Shown here piece after piece: positions 45,538 through 55,598 of a stretch of DNA of 64,000 nucleotides. Within the stretch, counting starts at the first letter, position 1. Every line of letters begins with the position of its first letter. The stretch lies in NCBI GenBank assembly GCA_011033025.1, contig WFMF01000130.1:363982-427981 (forward strand), read 5' to 3'. The notes below the pieces were generated by a model that saw only the letters and a program-made list of their open reading frames with translations, did no database searches and was not told where the DNA came from. The translations under genes were made by a program, and so were the position numbers. This DNA comes from Beroe forskalii (taxonomy: Eukaryota; Ctenophora; Nuda; Beroida; Beroidae).

Positions 45538-47946
45538 TCTTACTCCAGAGAAGCCGTCTGTAATGGTGAACTCCTACTCTGTCATTTCTTATACCTCGAA
45601 ATTGGAAACATTGCTGAATTTTCACTATTCTGAATGAAAGATAGAACTTAGGGAGCAGGTTAGGGAGCAATCAATCACCAAATAAGTGGTGATGAAAATC
45701 AATAGAGATTGAAAGGGTTCATAATAACTTCATAAATAGCACAGCAACAGCAATTCATGAATTTGGGTGTCCTGATCTCAAAATTCAAAAGTTTACAAGT
45801 TAAGATCACCTTTCCTTAGATAGGTTTCCTAATAATCTAATAATGACACATGGAATTTGCCCTGAAAACAGTATGACACATTGGTACTTAACAGCAGAGA
45901 GTCTCAGATCAATTTTATCTGGCACCAGATACTGTACACTGTTATACCGATGTGGAATTGCAGGCATACGAGTTGCACATGGATACCCACAATCTGGTCA
46001 TAATGCTACATGATGTGTTATTTAGTATGAAACTTTGCATGCTTGATTGAGAGTTTCCCATCTTATATAAAAGTAATGTCACGTGAATAATGTTTGTATG
46101 TGCCACCATACACAATTAAATTTGAGCTTGCCTAGAAAATATCAAAGAAACGAAGGTGTAGGCAGATATAACACCGTCACACGGTCTTGATAATTTATCG
46201 TTTTAAAATGATATTATACGGAACTTGAACTTACCTTATATAATCACAGTATCCTATCAAAATGTTTCAAAGAGGTTGGTCAATCAAAGTTTGAACATTT
46301 ATAGCATTTAAAATACATAGAAACGATGTGTGAAGTGATCTATTTCAGATAGAACCCGCGTCGCGGCCCGCGGGTTCTATCTGATAGAAAGATACGAGTA
46401 CTTTAGAACACTGCCGTGAATGACTCCGTCATAATAGTGCTCACGGACATAATTTTCACAGACATTAATATTTGAATGCTGAGATACTCAGCGTGACTGT
46501 AATGTCCGTGATAATTGTGTCCGATAAGGTAGTTGTGTTCTATACAAATTAACCTTTTTTTTTCGTATAGAACTAGAAGAGTAGAAACGTGCTGGGCACT
46601 ATCCGTGCACAGTTTACGTGCACACTGTGCACAGTTTACGTGCGGTTTTTGCTTGAAATAGGTATCCCGCGTTGATGTAACTTATATTAATATGATACTG
46701 CATACAAGTGAATATTTCTTGTGGATTATGGATGATTTATGAATGAGTCTTATAGTCAGTGTCCCATAATGGAAAAAGCTTAACTTTCTGGAATTTTTCA
46801 TTTTATGCTTATTAAGTCGACACATTAATTATTTTTCTTTGCCAAGACTGCTTCTTTTTGCCGAGAATAAGATTCAATCAATGTTTGCGATTAGATAGAT
46901 CATCGATGGATGTAAAACAAAACAGGGATAATAGCTGACTGTAATTCCTGTGTGTGCTATTTTACACCATGAATACAGATGTCAATTTATCAAAATTGAT
47001 TTCCATTTCATTTCTGCATGTCGATATGAAATTTTTACAAGATGGTAGGTAACTTATTCTATATAAATAATTATATCCTTATTTTGAAGTAACTTTTTTT
47101 CTCTCAAAAAAGACTTCCATAAAAGATTGAACGCATTACAATGCCATTTATGATTTACGGATATTGTAACCAATAATCAGGGAAATACTCTTGGAATTCT
47201 ATAAGAAAACAAAAAAAACACTGTCTTCTAAAATCATCTGGATATTTATTGTACCTCATAGGTCTGATATGGCCCTTAGATTACATTCCATTTCCCGCGC
47301 CTGCAAGTGGAAACGCTGATGATTTTGGTTACTTTGCAAGGTTCACGATCACATATCACGTGTCAGTCTTGGACGGGTTTTCAAGTGATTAATTACGATA
47401 CTAACCAATAGATTTCATATATACTTGCGGAGTGCTTAAACTACAAACAGGAACTAGCCGAAACAACAGAACAACCCGAAACCACCCCGAATCAAGCCGA
47501 AAAACTTCCCGAATCAAGCCGAAACAATCAATTCGGGGAGGTTTTGGGTTGGTTCCTACTTGTAGTATATTAATATAGACAACTTTCACTTACGTGACGG
47601 GTTTGAAATCGCCCGAAAGTTGACACGTCATATGTGACCGCCGAATAGCCCCAGTTTAGTATAAGTAGTGGCGTTTGAAACCTAGTTCCACTCAGAGAAA
47701 ATGGACTATAGTTTATGCTGTGATATCCATGAAATTTATTTTATCAATATCATCGTTTGTCTTTTCTTCAATATTCCTCGTTATTGGACATTTGGTCGGA
47801 CAATATATATATGGACACAATAAATGTGGGCGCTTGGAGTTGGAGGAATCTATCTAAAATTATTGCAATTGTGCCTCAAATTCCTTATGAACCCAATCTA
47901 GGATTGAATTTATAAATACACCAAAACCTTAAGATATTTAAGACGG
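45538..47946. other. Intergenic stretch
   Basis: Between the divergent starts of the TTC28-like gene and the gene at 49.4 kb. Contains a hairpin at 46346-46383 and a TTTACGTGC-CACTGTGCACAG doublet near 46600-46640. No coding exon recognised. Confidence 0.45.
46346..46383. repeat. Perfect 15 bp hairpin
   Basis: CAGATAGAACCCGCG (46346-46360) pairs with 46369-46383 over an 8-base loop. Around it, CACGGACATAATT-TCACAGACATTA and TAATGTCCGTGATAATTGTG form a second, looser inverted pair. Confidence 0.75.
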
Positions 47947-47958
47947 TACCCTGCTTTT

Positions 47959-48205
47959 GGTCAGTCTCCCATATAAACGGGAGCCTTCATTATCTATGAC
48001 TATGACGTCACTCAGAAAAATATAATTAAGCGCACCTAGCGCTTTAAGCAGTAAGGTTAGGGTTCTGGTTAGGGTCACGATTTGTTAGGTTTAGGATAAG
48101 GTTTAAGATTAGGGTTTTGGTTAGGGCAATAGTTAGGTTTAGGATACAGAAAAATTGACGTTTAGATCTGTGACGTCACTCAGCTAGCCGTTTATATGGA
48201 AGACA
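47959..48205. mobile_element. MITE with TTAGGG-like core, copy 1
   Basis: 247 bp flanked by TACCCTGCTTTT on both sides (47947-47958 and 48206-48217). Inverted tips CCCATATAAACGG / CCGTTTATATGG. The middle is GGTTAGGGTT-type degenerate telomere-like repeats (48050-48150), with TGACGTCACTCAG near each end. A diverged second copy is at about 49708-49965. Confidence 0.8.
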
Positions 48206-48569
48206 TACCCTGCTTTTTTTGACTTAACCCATATTTTTGGATTTCAAGGTTGCCTGCTAATGAGGCAATGAATTTTGAAAGTTTGCCTTTGTCCGACCAA
48301 ATTATGCTCGATGAAGTTTTATTATTCTGTGTTATTAACAAATTATGGAAAAATAAAACCATCAAAGTTTTAAGAGACCATTAATCGAACTCAGTTTTGA
48401 TGAATTGAATGATCGATCAAAAACATAAACACTTAAATCTGAGATAGAATATAGTGTAAAATTACTTTTTAAAAGAGTCACTTGGTATCACTTTAATATT
48501 TCAAATGATTTCCTTTTCAGATTAAAGATAAAATGAAGTTAAGTTTACTAGTCGGTTCCCGTCCTACGG

Positions 48570-49230
48570 ACGGCGAATGATGGCAGCCGCATGAGTTAAC
48601 GGCCACATGTCCCTTTGACAGTGATTTGACCGAGCAAGTTTGAGGGGAAATTGAAACTTTAATTTCTGCAAAAAGCTTCCCACGCCCCAACGGTAACCCA
48701 ATATTGCCGACAATTTCCTCAAAACCTTTACTCATCATAAGCGACTCATAGCGAAGGAATTTTGACAAAAATTCGAAAATCTATTTTTCCGAAAAAGGGC
48801 GTGGCCTCCCACGCCCCTTTTTTTAGGTTGACCCAATAATTCGGACAAAATTCTCAAAACTTTTATTCATCATAAGCAACTTGATGGCGAAGGAATTTTG
48901 AAAAATTCGAAAGTTTAATTTTTGCGAAAAAAGGGCCTGGCCTCCCACGCTCCTCAGAGTGACCCAATAATTCGGACAAAATTCTCAAAATTTTTATTCA
49001 TCATAAGCAGCTCAATGGCGAAGGAATTTTGAAAAAATTCGAAAGTTTAATTTTGAAAAAAGGGCGTGGCCCCCACGCCCCCTCAGGGTGACCCAATAAT
49101 AATTCGGACAAAATTCTCAAAATTTTTATTCATCATAAGCAACTCGATGGCGGAAGAATTTTGGGAAAATTCGAAACTTTAATTTTGCGAAAAAAGGGCG
49201 TGGCCCACCACGCCCTCAGGGTGGCCGAAA
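48570..49230. repeat. Tandem repeat of about 125 bp, four to five units
   Basis: Units contain TGACCCAATAATTCGGACAA, ATTCATCATAAGCAACTCGA and GAAAAAAGGGCGTGGCC-CCCACGCCC. The last part is a GGGCGTGG / CCACGCCC inverted repeat. First unit is the most diverged. An AAATAAAT/ATATAT microsatellite follows at 49306-49335. Confidence 0.8.
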
Positions 49231-49437
49231 AATCTCGTATTATTTTTCTGATTTATTATAAAGTTTTTGCAACACGATGAAAAAAGAATTTCGTTGCCTA
49301 CTTGAAAATAAATAAATAAATAAATATATATATATTAACAACACGCATTATATATAGTAAGATATATCGTATTTCCCCCGAAGTCCGACTTCTGAGTTAA
49401 ACGTTGACGTACTGAATGACGTACTGAATGTGATCTC

Positions 49438-49518
49438 ATGGAATTGGAAGAGTGGGAGAACAAGGCTGAAGATGTTGGGAAGTCATCGCTGCTTCCCAGA
49501 TCCAATCGTTTACCGTAT
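49438..49518 (+). CDS. Membrane-protein gene, exon 1
   Basis: 81 bp, phase 0, donor GTAAGT. Acidic N terminus MELEEWENKAED and a RSNRLPY end. Start supported by the upstream in-frame TGA. Confidence 0.5.
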
Positions 49519-51993
49519 GTAAGTGATTTCATAGATGAAATGAGAAAATTTAAATGGATTATTTCAAATATCTCTACCTATCGATGTAAATCTGACAACA
49601 TACTGATCTGGTATATCTATTTCAGGTGAGCTTCTTCACTGATGAGAACAACATGCAGAACGAGGAATTGGTGAGTCATTAAAATTAAATATTGAAATGT
49701 ATTCATCTTCAGGCTAGTGTCCCATATAATTTGAGAACCTTCATTATCTATGATAATGATGACACTCGAAAAAATATAGTTAAACGCATCTAGTGCTATA
49801 AGGTTTAGGGTTAAGATCGGGTTAGGGCCAGGATTTGTTGGGTTTATGGTAAGGATTAAGGTTAGGGTTATGGTTGGGGTTTAGGTTTAGGGTCAGGATA
49901 CAAAAAGGTCGAGGTTTTGGTCTGTGACGTCACTCAGGCAGAGCTATATGGTACACATAGTCATACCCATATTGAATTTGAGCCGCATGCTCCCCGGTAA
50001 CTTCCCATCTGCACTGCCTCTTCGTGCCCCCGCTCCTCTTATAGCGTTTATGTAGCTCTACATATAGAAGGGGCAGGTCTGTGGTACGTCAGGGTAGAAG
50101 GGGCAGGTCTGTGGTACGTCAGAGAAACTGCCACCGTTTCTCCAGTTGTAGAACGTGTTTATATTCATGGAGCAAGTTAAAACGTTCAATGATACGATAA
50201 AGTTTAAAATTTTTGTTTGGCAGCTGCTTCCACTGACACCAGTGTCAGCTACTTCCCTAACACCAGTGTCAGCTGCTTCCCCTGACACCAGTGTCAGCTG
50301 CTTCCCTGACACCAGTGTCAGCTGCTTCCCCTGACACCAGTGTCAGCTGCTTCCCCTGACACCAGTGTCAGCTGCTTCCCCTGACACCAGTGTCAGCTGC
50401 TTCCCTGACACCAGTGTCAGCTGCTTCCCTGACACCAGTGTCAGCTGCTTCCCTGACACCAGTGTCAGCTGCTTCCCCTGACACCAGTGTCAGCTGCTTC
50501 CCTGGCACCAGTGTCAGCTGCTTCCCTGACACCAATGCCAGCTGCTTTCCCTGACACCAGTGTCAGCTGCTCCCACTGAAACAAGTGCCAGCTGCTTCCC
50601 CTGACACCAATGCCAGCTGCTTTCCCTGACACCAGTGTCAGCTGCTTCCACTAAAACAACTGCCAGCCGATTCCCCTGACACCAGTTTCAGCTGCTTTCC
50701 CTGACACCAGTGCCAGCTGATTCCCCTGACACCAGTGCCAGCTGCTTTCCCTGACACCAGTTTCAGCTGCTTTCCCTGACACCAGTGCCAGCTGATTCCC
50801 CTGACACCAGTTTCAGCTGTTTCCCCTGACACCAGTGTCAGCTGTGTACCCTCGATAACATGGTGTCAGTTTTCAGTTCTGGGCAGTTTTACTCCTACAG
50901 CGTACATTGAATGATAACCACAAAGATAACCATAAAGCAACCATTTAAAAGTTTATGTATCCGAATTTTAATTAGATTTGAAGTGTATAATATTTTGTGG
51001 TTTTGAATTCCATTTGCCTTCATTATTATTTGAAATATTCGTTGCTTTTGCTTGTGTTACCAGTGATACCAGTCTACTTTTTGAAGAAGTTTTGTGGATG
51101 TTTGAAAGTGAAAGCAGCTACGCATTTGACAGTTTGGCCCCTCAGAAAACACGTTAGTTGTCCAGACGAACCAAACCCTCGGCTGTAGCCTCTCCAAGGG
51201 GAGGTCAGCCAGGGGAATACTGTCATACGACATACCTGAAATTCACTTGACAAGGAGACAAGCTGGCATGCACTGGTGTTTGAATCTAGCACGAGCTGAA
51301 GTTGAAACTGACCCAATAAATTTGAATTGCACAACACTGGCACATGGAATACTTGCACTTCCACCCTCCCCCCTCACCTGACACCCTCTCCCCCAGTGAC
51401 ACCCTCAATTGCTCTTTCTACACTCGGTGCCATTCTACACCTGACACCTCTCCCTTGCAGTAACACCCTCACCTGACATCCTCTCCCCTCAGTGACACTC
51501 TCACCTGACACACTCTCCCCCCTCAGTGACACCCTAACCTGACACCCTCTCCCCTCTCACTTGACACCCTCACTTGACACCCTCAGCTGACACCGTCTCC
51601 CCCTCAGTGACACCCTCACCTGACACCCTCCCCCCTCAGTTACACCCTCACCTGACACCCTCCCCTCTCAGTGACACCCTCACCTGACACCCTCTCCCCC
51701 TCAATGACACCCTCTCCCTCCTCAGTGACACCCTCACATGACACCCTCCCCCCTCACCTGACACCTTCTCCCCCTCAGTGACACCCTCTCCTGACACCCT
51801 CTCCCCCCTCACTTGACACCCCTCCCCAGTGACAGATGTCCTGCTCGGCGGACTGATTGTGGTAACAGTGGTGGTGTTGGCGTGCCTTGTGTACTCGAAG
51901 AAACCACCCCGTTCCATAACTGAGACGGAAGAGGATCAGATACTGTCACATCACAACGAAGTCAAGACACTCGTCTCTCTCTGGAAAGATTAA
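49438..51993 (+). CDS. Small single-pass membrane protein, function unknown (one exon unresolved)
   Basis: Proposed exons: 49438-49518, 49626-49670, 51064-51152 and 51830-51993. The first starts at ATG with an in-frame stop upstream and reads MELEEWENKAEDVGKSSLLP. The last two join in phase through a Leu codon and read LLFEEVLWMFESESSYAFDS, then one membrane segment (LLGGLIVVTVVVLACLVY), a basic KKPPR stop-transfer and an acidic tail ending VSLWKD. Exon 2 ends in phase 0 but 51064 needs phase 2, so a small exon between them is missing from this model, or the first two exons belong to another transcript. The probable topology puts the short tail in the cytosol. I do not recognise the family. 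Confidence 0.55.
49626..49670 (+). CDS. Membrane-protein gene, exon 2
   Basis: 45 bp, phase 0 to 0, acceptor TTTCAG, donor GTGAGT. Encodes VSFFTDENNMQNEEL. Confidence 0.5.
49708..49965. mobile_element. MITE with TTAGGG-like core, copy 2
   Basis: Diverged copy of 47959-48205: GTCCCATATAA...GAACCTTCATTATCTATGA, then TTAGGGTTA-like repeats, then TCTGTGACGTCACTCAG. Lies in the intron after exon 2. Tips are less clear, so limits are approximate. Confidence 0.7.
50060..50125. repeat. Two-copy tandem duplication
   Basis: GTAGAAGGGGCAGGTCTGTG followed by GTACGTCAG occurs twice in succession. The second part of each unit (GTG/GTACGT) resembles a splice donor, but no exon frame can be tied to it. Confidence 0.5.
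50225..50870. repeat. 28 bp minisatellite with TGACAC-CA-GTGTCA core
   Basis: About 22 units of CTGCTTCCCCTGACACCAGT-GTCAG. Same palindromic core as 37.3-38.8 kb in a different frame of flanking bases. Each unit also reads as a pyrimidine run, CTGAC and CAG, which loosely resembles the acceptor of the next exon at 51064 (CTTGTGTTACCAG/TG). The palindrome decays in the last third (GTGCCAG). Confidence 0.9.
51064..51152 (+). CDS. Membrane-protein gene, penultimate exon
   Basis: 89 bp, acceptor TTACCAG, donor GTTAGT, enters in phase 2 and leaves in phase 1. Encodes DTSLLFEEVLWMFESESSYA and FDSLAPQKT. Confidence 0.6.
51370..51829 (+). repeat. Acceptor-module array before the last exon
   Basis: About 20 irregular units of CCTGACACCCTCTCCCCC-TCAG/TGACACCC. 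Each has a CTGAC branch-site-like motif, a C/T tract and CAG followed by TGACA. The genuine acceptor at 51828-51829 is CCCTCCCCAG/TGACAGATG, the 3'-most copy. Confidence 0.85.
51830..51993 (+). CDS. Membrane-protein gene, last exon
   Basis: 164 bp, phase 1 in, TAA at 51991-51993. Encodes the membrane segment GGLIVVTVVVLACLVYSKK and the tail SITETEEDQILSHHNEVK. Confidence 0.75.
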
Positions 51994-52029
51994 TCTCATC
52001 ACTTCCCTAAGACATAATCCCAAGCACTC

Positions 52030-52705
52030 AAGTTAGAGGGATCTCTCTGAACATAGGGATATCCTCGACTTCAAACTCAAATCATTGGGAGATATGTTCG
52101 ACTTCAAACCCAAAACATTGGGGATATCCTCGACTTCAAAGTCAAATCATTGGGTGATATCCTCGACTTCAAACTCAAATCATTGGGAGATATGTTCGAC
52201 TTCAAACCCAAAACATTGGGGATTTGATTGACTTCAAACCCAAAACATTGGGGATTTGATTGACTTCAAACCCAAAACATTGGGGATATGTTCGACTTCA
52301 AACCCAAAACATTTGGGATATGTTCGACTTCAAACTCAAATCATTGGGAGATATGTTCGACTTCAAACCCAAAACATTGGGGATATGTTCGACTTCAAAC
52401 CCAAAACATTGGGGATATGTTCGACTTCGAACCCAAAACATTGGGGATATGTTCGACTTCAAACCCAAAACATTGGGGATATGTTTGCCTTCAAGCCCAA
52501 AACATTGGGAATTTGATTGACTTCAAATCCAAAACATCGGGGATTTGATTGACTTCGAACCCAAAACATTTGGGATGTGTTCGACTTCGAACCGTAAACA
52601 TTGATATTGGGGATATGTTCGACTTAGAACCCAAAACATTGGGAATTTGTTGGACTTCAAATCCAAAACATTGGGGATTTGATTGACTTCCAAATCCAAA
52701 ACATG
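52030..52705. repeat. 32 bp minisatellite just after the stop codon
   Basis: About 20 units of TTCGACTTCAAACCCAAAAC-ATTGGGGATATG, starting some 40 bases after the stop, so probably within or next to the 3' UTR. Variants TTGATTGACTTC and CTCAAATCATTGGGAG form sub-blocks. All three frames stay open, an array effect. Confidence 0.9.
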
Positions 52706-52719
52706 TATAAAGACATGCC

Positions 52720-53560
52720 TATTGTCCGGGCGTGGACTTCATAAGCTGTCAAGATAAAATAGCGGATTATTTGTGATTAAATGGAGGTAGGATTTTAAAG
52801 TGTTAAAAGACACTGACATAATCATTTGAGATGCATAGCCTAATAAGATCATTTTAAAGCACCTAGCAATATTTGAGAGGTGTAGTCTGATTAGATGATT
52901 TAAAAGCATGACGTAGGGTTATTTAGATGCCACCCTGTCTGTGATTGGGATGAGCCACTTCCCGGGCAGTTTAAGGAGGGTCACACCAGCGCAATCATTT
53001 GCAATAGTAACTATGATTGTTGGTGTATCAGTATTGCCAGTATTGCCTCGTTGTAGTACTATGGCACACGGTGATTGTATTTGTAGCAATGGACACTCTA
53101 CACCACTTCCGTTACCTCTCAATCTAATGCATGGTAATTCAGTTTCCCTTTCTGCGTCATCACTCGTCATAGCTTCTCGTCCGGCTATGGGCTACCTGTG
53201 TTGCTGTTCAGGTCATATTGAACTTGAAATTGGAGTACATTAGTGTCCGTCATCAATTCGCCATTCTATGCCCTTATAGTGACGTCATCGATTCCTCATT
53301 CTAAACCCTGATAATGACGCCAACAATCATCAATCACCACTGTAGTGTACAAAGGTGGCGTCGATGGAGCAGTCAATGACCAATCAATCAATGAAACAAT
53401 TATAGAACTCTGACGTTTTCATACGGATCTATAATATGCAGACACTTGCCTGATCGGGTCCATATTGGTTTAGACCCTCGCCCTGCGGGCTCGGGCCAAA
53501 ACCCACACATGTCCATAAACTCATGGCTCCCTCTCTGGCTACCTGTATAATTGCTGTAAC
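52720..53560. other. Intergenic stretch
   Basis: 53408-53510 is a copy of the dispersed repeat at 42165-42270 (GATCGGGTCCATATTGGTT and AGACCCTCGC). No gene recognised; an open frame at 52919-53243 shows no family features. Confidence 0.5.
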
Positions 53561-53573
53561 TCTCTTCAAAACC

Positions 53574-53916
53574 GGGATGTTAAATACGTGAAAAAATCGC
53601 CAAAAAGTATTGGCCTTTGAAGAAAAATACGCGTATTTTTCTCACAATACGTGACTTGAAAATAACAACACGGATTCTGAATAGGGGTTGTTAAATACGT
53701 GAAAAAGTACGCGCGCATGCGCTACCGAATATAGTAAAACGATTGTATCGTTAACATTTCGAGTGCGCGCGCGACCAATACATTCAGTCAGTGCCGTTTA
53801 TTCGAAGTTTGAGCAAAATTTTAAAATTGTAGCCGAAAAAGTACGGCAGTTTCTGCCAAAAAATACGTATTGTACTTTTTGACGTATTTTTAAAAAATAC
53901 GTATTTAACAACATTG
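53574..53916. mobile_element. MITE with 9-10 bp target duplication, copy B
   Basis: 343 bp, same family as 36609-36967: GGGATGTTAAATACGTGAAA at the left, ACGTATTTAACAACATTG at the right. Flanked by CTTCAAAACC on both sides (53564-53573 and 53917-53926). Confidence 0.85.
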
Positions 53917-54599
53917 CTTCAAAACCACTGCAGTGATTCACTTAGGCTCGCAGTTCAGTGTCACTTCGTTTCTGAATACGGTGGTATTTTGCCATAGTGA
54001 TTGAATTTGGATAAAAGGAGCCAATCGCTTTCTTTGAGCTTTTACTCTTAGTGTGTTGGTTCTCCATGATCATGATGCGTCATTATAGAAAATAATTTGT
54101 GATGTAAAATTTCTGATGATGCTTAGTTTTTGTATTTTCTACGATTTTTTCTTAAATTTCAATGCGATATATTACTTAGCTTTTAATGGTTATGATTATC
54201 GTTATGCCCAATGGAGACAAGTAATAGGTGGTTAATGGTTATTCATGCAAGTGGCCTTGCATGTTGCGAAGCAGCCATCATTAGGCCCCATCAAGCTGTT
54301 ACCATTTTGATTCAGATTTCACATTCGCTAGTTTTAAGAAAACCCCGGCCGTTCGTAGCTCAGACGGTCCCATTTCATCACGGGACACCATGATAAAGTG
54401 ACATCCAACACTACCCAATTTGACACGTGACAATAAAACCAACTGTGAAATTGAGGCAGTGAAACCCTTGAATTCTGTGATTGCACATGACGACCTGTGA
54501 ATATCTTTCTGTCTCTCCCGATCCCTGTTTAGAATTAAAATCTTTCTTTGGCATTTCCATGGCCGTAATTATCGCATCAACTGTACTGATAGTGATACC

Positions 54600-54860
54600 A
54601 CTGTTAACTGATTGTTCACCCATTATTGTTTACTGATTGATCAGTGTTCACCGATGTATGTTTACGGATTGTTCACCCATAATTGTTTACATACTGTTTA
54701 TTCATCACTGTTCACAGATTTTTTTACCCATCACTGTTTACATATTTTTCATCCATCACTGTTCACTGATCTTTTAGTGTTCACCCTCATTTTTACAGAT
54801 TATTCACCCATCACTGTTCACAGATTGTTTACCCATCATTGTTTACCTCGTTTATTGATG
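54600..54860. repeat. Minisatellite of TTCACCCATCACTGTT units
   Basis: About ten imperfect units of roughly 25 bp (TTTACCCATCACTGTTCACA-GATTG). Upstream of the gene at 55.5 kb. The open frame across it is an array effect. Confidence 0.75.
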
Positions 54861-54899
54861 TCACTTGCCTCACTACAAAAGTGCACTTTACATCGGTAC

Positions 54900-55499
54900 A
54901 CATATCAAATCATTCGTAGCTTGACTCCCTATTATGCTCCTTAGTCATTTTTCACTCATTTAGAGTTACTAATTTTAGAGTCGCTGTTAGTAAGATGGGT
55001 CTACAAGATTGGTTCAACACCCATGTTTTATTCCAAACACGCACAGATTCTTTGAATTTTCTAAATATCACTGATGAAGGCTTCAGGTGTCAAAAAATAT
55101 ATCAAGCATTACTGATATGAACTAGAAATTATGCATCACTTTGTCATTGTTGTTATTTTCAAATTTTGATTTGGGAATAATAATTTAGTTCATCTGAGTA
55201 AGATAGTATTTTTTATTTCGATAACATTTTCCGAGAAAAATAAACATTTTATGTGAAATAAGTTGCGATTTTCGAAATATTTTTGTATATTTTGTGCATC
55301 TCAGTTATATCAGATAAAGGTGGTGAAATAAAATACACAAAATAACTTAATTTACATCACCACCTTTGGCCTTGGGATCAGATAGTCACGCTATAAGTCG
55401 AGAGAGTAGACTAGAGTAGACTATTTATTTTCACTGCGTATTTTTAAATGAAAGTTCGATTTGAATTTCGCTTTTGCATCGTATTTGGTATTTGTAATC
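54900..55499. other. Upstream region of the 163-residue gene
   Basis: AT-rich. An inverted pair AAAGGTGGTGA / TCACCACCTTT (about 55317-55377) is the only structure I note. No TATA box that I would defend. Confidence 0.4.
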
Positions 55500-55598
55500 A
55501 TGACCTCTCCCCATCCTTCTAGAGGGGAGCCCCTGAGCACTAGTGGGGAGAGAATGAGGTTACTCCAAGGGAGCAGCAGTCGCAGTACTCTCTATCAG
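55500..55598 (+). CDS. 163-residue gene, exon 1
   Basis: 99 bp from ATG, ends CTCTATCAG before GTTAGT, phase 0. Serine/arginine-rich N terminus. Confidence 0.65.

Noticed and set aside
48050-49915. Telomere or subtelomere because of TTAGGG-like runs
   Set aside because: Runs are short, degenerate and confined to two copies of a MITE.
51064-51190. HLTVWPLRKH as the missing SLC12A9 DVWPL exon
   Set aside because: Only a four-residue match in a different frame; the frame that fits the splice sites gives the membrane-protein exon.
52256-52548. Three open frames over the 32 bp array
   Set aside because: All three frames are open over the same repeat, as expected from unit composition.
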